Positions 34,159 through 37,851 of a stretch of DNA of 37,851 nucleotides are shown here, piece by piece. The stretch lies in assembly GCF_905235195.1 (NCBI RefSeq), contig NZ_CAJOKH010000017.1, forward strand, positions 1-37,851, read 5' to 3'. The notes under the pieces are model-generated. The model did no database searches. It was not told the DNA's origin and saw only the letters and a list, made by a program, of their open reading frames with translations. Made by a program: the position numbers and the translations under genes. Every line of letters begins with the position of its first letter. Position 1 is the stretch's first letter. Source of the DNA: an uncultured Methanobrevibacter sp. GTDB lineage: Archaea > Methanobacteriota > Methanobacteria > Methanobacteriales > Methanobacteriaceae.

Positions 34159-35442
34159 TTATTCTAAATGTTCAGGAATAATTTGACCCTGAAGTAAATC
34201 GTCAAATGTTTGAGCTTTACGAACTACAGTCGCCTCACCATTATTTACAAGTATTTCCGCAGGAAGAGGTCTTGAATTATAATTAGATGCCATTGTAAAT
34301 CCATATGCCCCTGCATTTAATATTCCTAAAACATCTCCTTCTTCTACATCTGGAAGAGGTCTATCTCTTGCAAATAAATCTCCAGATTCACATATATTAC
34401 CTGCAACATCAACTTCCTGACTTATAGGTGCTCTCATTTTACTTGCATCTACAATATGATGATATGAATCATACATGGAAGGCCTAAGTAATGTATTAAA
34501 TCCTGCATCAACACCAATAAATTTTCTATAGCTTTGTTTTACACTATTAACTTTAACAAGTAATGTAACTGCATCTGCAACTAAGTATCTACCTGGTTCA
34601 AGATACATAGTAGGAGTACCCATATTATATTCTGAAAGTTTCTCTTTAAAGTAAGTAATATTTTCATTTGCAAAGTGATCAAGGTCTAAGGCTTTCTCTT
34701 CTGGTGTATATGGTACACCTACACCACCACCAAAATCAACAAATTCAAAGTCAATACCTACATCTTCATGGACTTTACCTGCAATATCCATTGTAGAACC
34801 AATTGCAAGTTTAAATGGTTCAGGATCTAAGATTCCAGAGCCAATATGAGAATGCATACCTATTGGATTAAATCCTAAATCTTTTGCCATAGAATAAACT
34901 TCTGAAGCCTCATTATCCATAATACCAAACTTACTCATTACTCCACCAGTAATTGTATGTTCATGGTGACCTGCACCAACCATAGGATTTACTCTAAATG
35001 AAATTTTAAGTCCTTTTGGGTCAACTACTTCTGAAAGTCTTTTAAGTGCTGATATTGAGTCAATATTTAAAATAACCCCCATATCATGAACCATTTTAAG
35101 TTCTTCATCTGTAATGTTATTACCAGTGAATAATATTCTTTCTGGAGAAAATCCTAATTTACGAGATATATAAACTTCACCAGGAGATACTGTATCTACA
35201 CAGCATCCTTCACTTTCTAAAATTTTCATAACAGCAAGGTTTGTATTAGCTTTACATGCATAAAACACTTTAAAATCAGAGTAATATTTTGAAAATGAAT
35301 TATAAAATTTATTATAATTTTCTCTTATTCTAGCCTCATCAATTGCATAAATAGGACTTCCAAATTCTTCAACTAAATCTAAAGCATCAGCTCCACCAAT
35401 ATCTAAATGGTCATTCTTATTTGTTTTAATATTTAAATCCAT
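34159..35442 (-). CDS. lysA: Diaminopimelate decarboxylase
   Basis: LysA makes lysine from meso-diaminopimelate with pyridoxal phosphate. K64 in [12 protein letters not shown] carries the [22 protein letters not shown] and [10 protein letters not shown] are the other PLP/fold motifs, and CESGDLF holds the cysteine of the partner-subunit active site. The 427 residues are normal. GGAGG lies 5 bases before the ATG. In Methanobacteriales lysine also goes into the pseudomurein cell wall. It is followed by dapF. Confidence 0.97.
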   Translation of the reverse strand: MDLNIKTNKNDHLDIGGADALDLVEEFGSPIYAIDEARIRENYNKFYNSFSKYYSDFKVFYACKANTNLAVMKILESEGCCVDTVSPGEVYISRKLGFSPERILFTGNNITDEELKMVHDMGVILNIDSISALKRLSEVVDPKGLKISFRVNPMVGAGHHEHTITGGVMSKFGIMDNEASEVYSMAKDLGFNPIGMHSHIGSGILDPEPFKLAIGSTMDIAGKVHEDVGIDFEFVDFGGGVGVPYTPEEKALDLDHFANENITYFKEKLSEYNMGTPTMYLEPGRYLVADAVTLLVKVNSVKQSYRKFIGVDAGFNTLLRPSMYDSYHHIVDASKMRAPISQEVDVAGNICESGDLFARDRPLPDVEEGDVLGILNAGAYGFTMASNYNSRPLPAEILVNNGEATVVRKAQTFDDLLQGQIIPEHLE

Positions 35443-35870
35443 TGTATTCCTCCAAATGAATAATTAATTAAAGTATATATATTAAAAAACGATTCCTTGA
35501 TATAAATGCTTAAAATTAATTCTAAATAATATATAGGCATACTATAATAATATTTAAAAAAAAGTTTTCAGATTATATTTTAATCTTATAATATATAAAT
35601 TTATAGAAAAAATAATCAAACAAGTCTGAAGAAGATAAATTTCTAATTTAAAACAATGAAAAGTCATAATAGAAATTAAACTTTATAGATTTATTTAAAA
35701 ACTTATAAACTCAATGAAATTATTAAATAAAAAAATTATCAAAAAATTGTTTACTATAATAAAATAATAAAACTTAATGAAATAAAAAATAAAAAAATTA
35801 TAAAGAAAATAAATAAAGATAGAAAAATTAAGAAAAAATAATATTGAACTTATAAAAAACATTTAAAGAA
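35443..35870. other. Intergenic region between lysA and the 35871 gene
   Basis: This 430-base A+T-rich gap has no gene. It should hold the lysA promoter (minus strand); TATA-like sequences occur around 35470-35480 and 35585-35600. The end near 35870 is A-rich on the plus strand, giving T runs past lysA's neighbour on the minus strand only at its start. Nothing else is recognisable. Confidence 0.4.
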
Positions 35871-37661
35871 TTAAATTGATTTTTTTAAGCTTCTAAGTGG
35901 TTTAGTAATCTTCCAAGATTTAGAAGATTCCATTAATTTAACTTTTTTCTTTAGTTTTTTATTTTCTTTTTTCAACTTATTAATCTCTTTTTGTTTTTCT
36001 CTTAACTGTTTACCAGATTCATTAGCTTTTTTGACCATGCTTGATCCATTAATAATTTTCTGCTTAGGTTTTGGTACTGAACCAACATATTTACTAAAGT
36101 TATTCTCCCAAGACCTAAATGTATCAATCCAATCAGTGTCAAATTCCATAGCATTAAATAATTCTTCCATATTAAAGAAATTTTTAAATAGTTTATTGTG
36201 GACTATTTCATAATTAAGAGATCTCCAAAATATATATTCAATAGGAACAGGGAAGTTAAAATACCATTCATAATCAATAGCTACAATTTCGTCATTAACA
36301 TTAAAGAGATTAAATAATATTAAATCAATATTAGATACATCTTCACCATAAAATGCTTCCTTAATCTCTTTATCACCAAATACTTGTTTAAATTCATCAG
36401 TGTAGAAATCTTCTCTTTTTGAAGCATTTGCAGTCATTGCAAAATAAATTTCTTTTAATTTAGTGATGACTTTATCTTTATCACTATGAGATTTAATCAT
36501 GTCTGTAATTTGTTCAGAATAATTTGGACTTTGGATAAATTCATAACTTAAATTATTATCTTCCATAACACTATCTAAACATTTAATTTTTCCAAAATAA
36601 TGATTGGAAAAACTATTCATCTTTTCAAGATGTTGTTTAGCCTCTTTGGTTAATGGAGATTTACTTACAACATATCCATTATCTTTTTTATAAATACTAG
36701 TACATGTTCTAAATTTTTTATCACGGGAAGCACTTTGTTTAGAATATACTAAATTATCAGATTCCCGTGGAATATCACTATTTCTAAGTTCTAAGAAAAA
36801 TGAATTTGCAAAATATTTAGATATTCCTTCTTGTGCTAATGTATAATTGAAAATATGATCTTCAAATAATTTGACCTTAGAACGGTCATAATTAGGAGCT
36901 GTAAATGGAACCGGCATATCTTCAACTAATTCATCAGTGTGGATGACATGAGGGAATTTATAATCTGGATATGGGTAAAAGAATTTATAATGTTCAAATC
37001 CAGCTTCTTTAGCAACTTCTTCTAGTTCAAATCTAGAGAATGTTCTAACAGTCTTTACATCAGGATAGTCATTAATTCCAACAAACCATCTTCCAAGATG
37101 GTCTTCTTTAGAACCAGATAAATACTTTAATCCAATACGATTTTCAATTGCCACTAATATGACTCCATCTTCACTTAGCATACTTTTAATTTTCTTTATA
37201 AAGTCAACATAAGGATTATCAGATTTAGTAAACCTATACGCATATTCAAGAACTCCACAAAGAATAATGTAATCAAATTTTTTATTAAATTCCATATTAT
37301 TAAGGTTTCCAGGAAATAATTCGAGATTTTCTAAATCTTTATGTCTGTTATAAATAATTTTAGACCTTCTTTCAGTTAATTCTACAGCAGTAACATCTGA
37401 AACTCTACTACAAAATAATCCTGTTAATGCCCCACAACCAGCACCAATTTCAAGAAGATTAGCATCTTTACGGAAAGGATACCAATTAAATAAATTTTCT
37501 CTTAAATGAGATAAATGGTAAAATACAGGCCATCTTAAATCCTCATTAATTATATCCTCATAATCATCATTATTCTTAACAATATCTAATATTTCATCTT
37601 CAACTGAACCATCACTATATTCAGTTTCATTATTATAAAATTTTTTATTAACTACTGCCAT
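35871..37661 (-). CDS. Large SAM methyltransferase with glycosyltransferase-type C-terminal tail
   Basis: The 596 residues begin with a class I methyltransferase domain: LLEIGAGCGALTGLF (69-83) is motif I, followed by DVTAVELTERRSKII and FDYIILCGVLEYAYRF. The large middle part (about 240-530) is not a family I recognise, although VAIDYEWYFNFPVPIEYIFW hints at a kinase-like or aminoglycoside-phosphotransferase-like fold. A coiled coil (about 545-580) follows, then ESSKSWKITKPLRSLKK. That SSxSWxxTxPLR ending is frequent on glycosyltransferases and methyltransferases of cell-surface polysaccharide clusters. The likely role is methylation of a surface glycan or its carrier. AAGGTT lies about 5 bases before the ATG. 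It stands alone within this window. Confidence 0.8.
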   Translation of the reverse strand: MAVVNKKFYNNETEYSDGSVEDEILDIVKNNDDYEDIINEDLRWPVFYHLSHLRENLFNWYPFRKDANLLEIGAGCGALTGLFCSRVSDVTAVELTERRSKIIYNRHKDLENLELFPGNLNNMEFNKKFDYIILCGVLEYAYRFTKSDNPYVDFIKKIKSMLSEDGVILVAIENRIGLKYLSGSKEDHLGRWFVGINDYPDVKTVRTFSRFELEEVAKEAGFEHYKFFYPYPDYKFPHVIHTDELVEDMPVPFTAPNYDRSKVKLFEDHIFNYTLAQEGISKYFANSFFLELRNSDIPRESDNLVYSKQSASRDKKFRTCTSIYKKDNGYVVSKSPLTKEAKQHLEKMNSFSNHYFGKIKCLDSVMEDNNLSYEFIQSPNYSEQITDMIKSHSDKDKVITKLKEIYFAMTANASKREDFYTDEFKQVFGDKEIKEAFYGEDVSNIDLILFNLFNVNDEIVAIDYEWYFNFPVPIEYIFWRSLNYEIVHNKLFKNFFNMEELFNAMEFDTDWIDTFRSWENNFSKYVGSVPKPKQKIINGSSMVKKANESGKQLREKQKEINKLKKENKKLKKKVKLMESSKSWKITKPLRSLKKSI

Positions 37662-37851
37662 ATTATAACCTTTGATACTAATTTACATAAAAAAAAATTA
37701 ATTTAATTTATTTTAATTCTTATTTTACTAATTAATATATTTTATGAAAATAATCAATGCTGTCAAGCTAAGATTTTTTTCTGAGATTTTTTAATTTTAT
37801 TTTTTTCACAAGATTTTTCATTTTATTATTTATATTTCGCTTTGTTTATTC
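37662..37851. other. A+T-rich end of the window
   Basis: Upstream region of the methyltransferase. It contains several T-rich repeats with AGATTTTT near 37770-37820. No gene is visible before the window ends. Confidence 0.4.

Overview
The window is a strongly A+T-rich stretch of archaeal chromosome, most likely from a hydrogenotrophic methanogen of the Methanobacteriaceae (Methanobrevibacter or a close relative). The basis is an F420-reducing hydrogenase operon (frhADGB), archaeal/eukaryotic-type information-processing genes, Shine-Dalgarno sites of the GGAGG/GGTGA type, methanogen-style TATA boxes, a decayed DUF4013 membrane gene and a decayed IS whose transposase resembles those of Methanobrevibacter. 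The genus is inferred; the family is better supported.

Layout. 1-2000: a tyrosine recombinase broken by a frameshift, then a T-rich gap holding about four imperfect ~61-bp tandem repeats. 2005-2501 (minus): RNase P RNA and initiator tRNA-Met. 2831-3711 (minus): two small membrane-anchored coiled-coil proteins. 4018-4953: methionine aminopeptidase. 5100-5591 (minus): remnant of a zinc-ribbon transposase. 6011-9426 (minus): frhA-frhD-frhG-frhB, with frhG split by a frameshift just before the last cysteine of its proximal Fe-S cluster. 10034-10510: a Ser/Gly/Asp-rich anchored or secreted protein. 10703-10923: tRNA-Arg(UCU) and tRNA-Arg(CCU). 11131: an ArsR-type regulator. 11778-14448: L44e, S27e, aIF2-alpha, Nop10 and a PAC2 protein.

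14758-18019: endonuclease Q, convergent with GINS and PCNA on the minus strand, so a replication/repair group lies beside the translation group. 18396-20789 (minus): DUF4013 pseudogene, an acidic two-TM protein and transcription factor TFS. 21184-24619 (minus): Nudix hydrolase, RpoL, Csl4, Dph2 and a purine phosphoribosyltransferase. 24975-27669 (plus): SRP54 and Pus10. 27771-29183: a dead IS with recognisable inverted repeats. 29514-32946 (plus): L21e, RpoF, DUF655, KsgA and a HemK-like methyltransferase. 33287-35442 (minus): dapF and lysA of the diaminopimelate route to lysine. 35871-37661 (minus): a large methyltransferase of surface-glycan type.

Most of the window is conserved core biology. 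The broken genes (integrase, frhG, DUF4013, IS) and the short repeats in the gaps are the accessory part. I did not find a convincing new defence or mobile system. The observations most worth checking are the frhG frameshift, the integrase with its neighbouring repeat array, and the unusual leader of the L44e operon.
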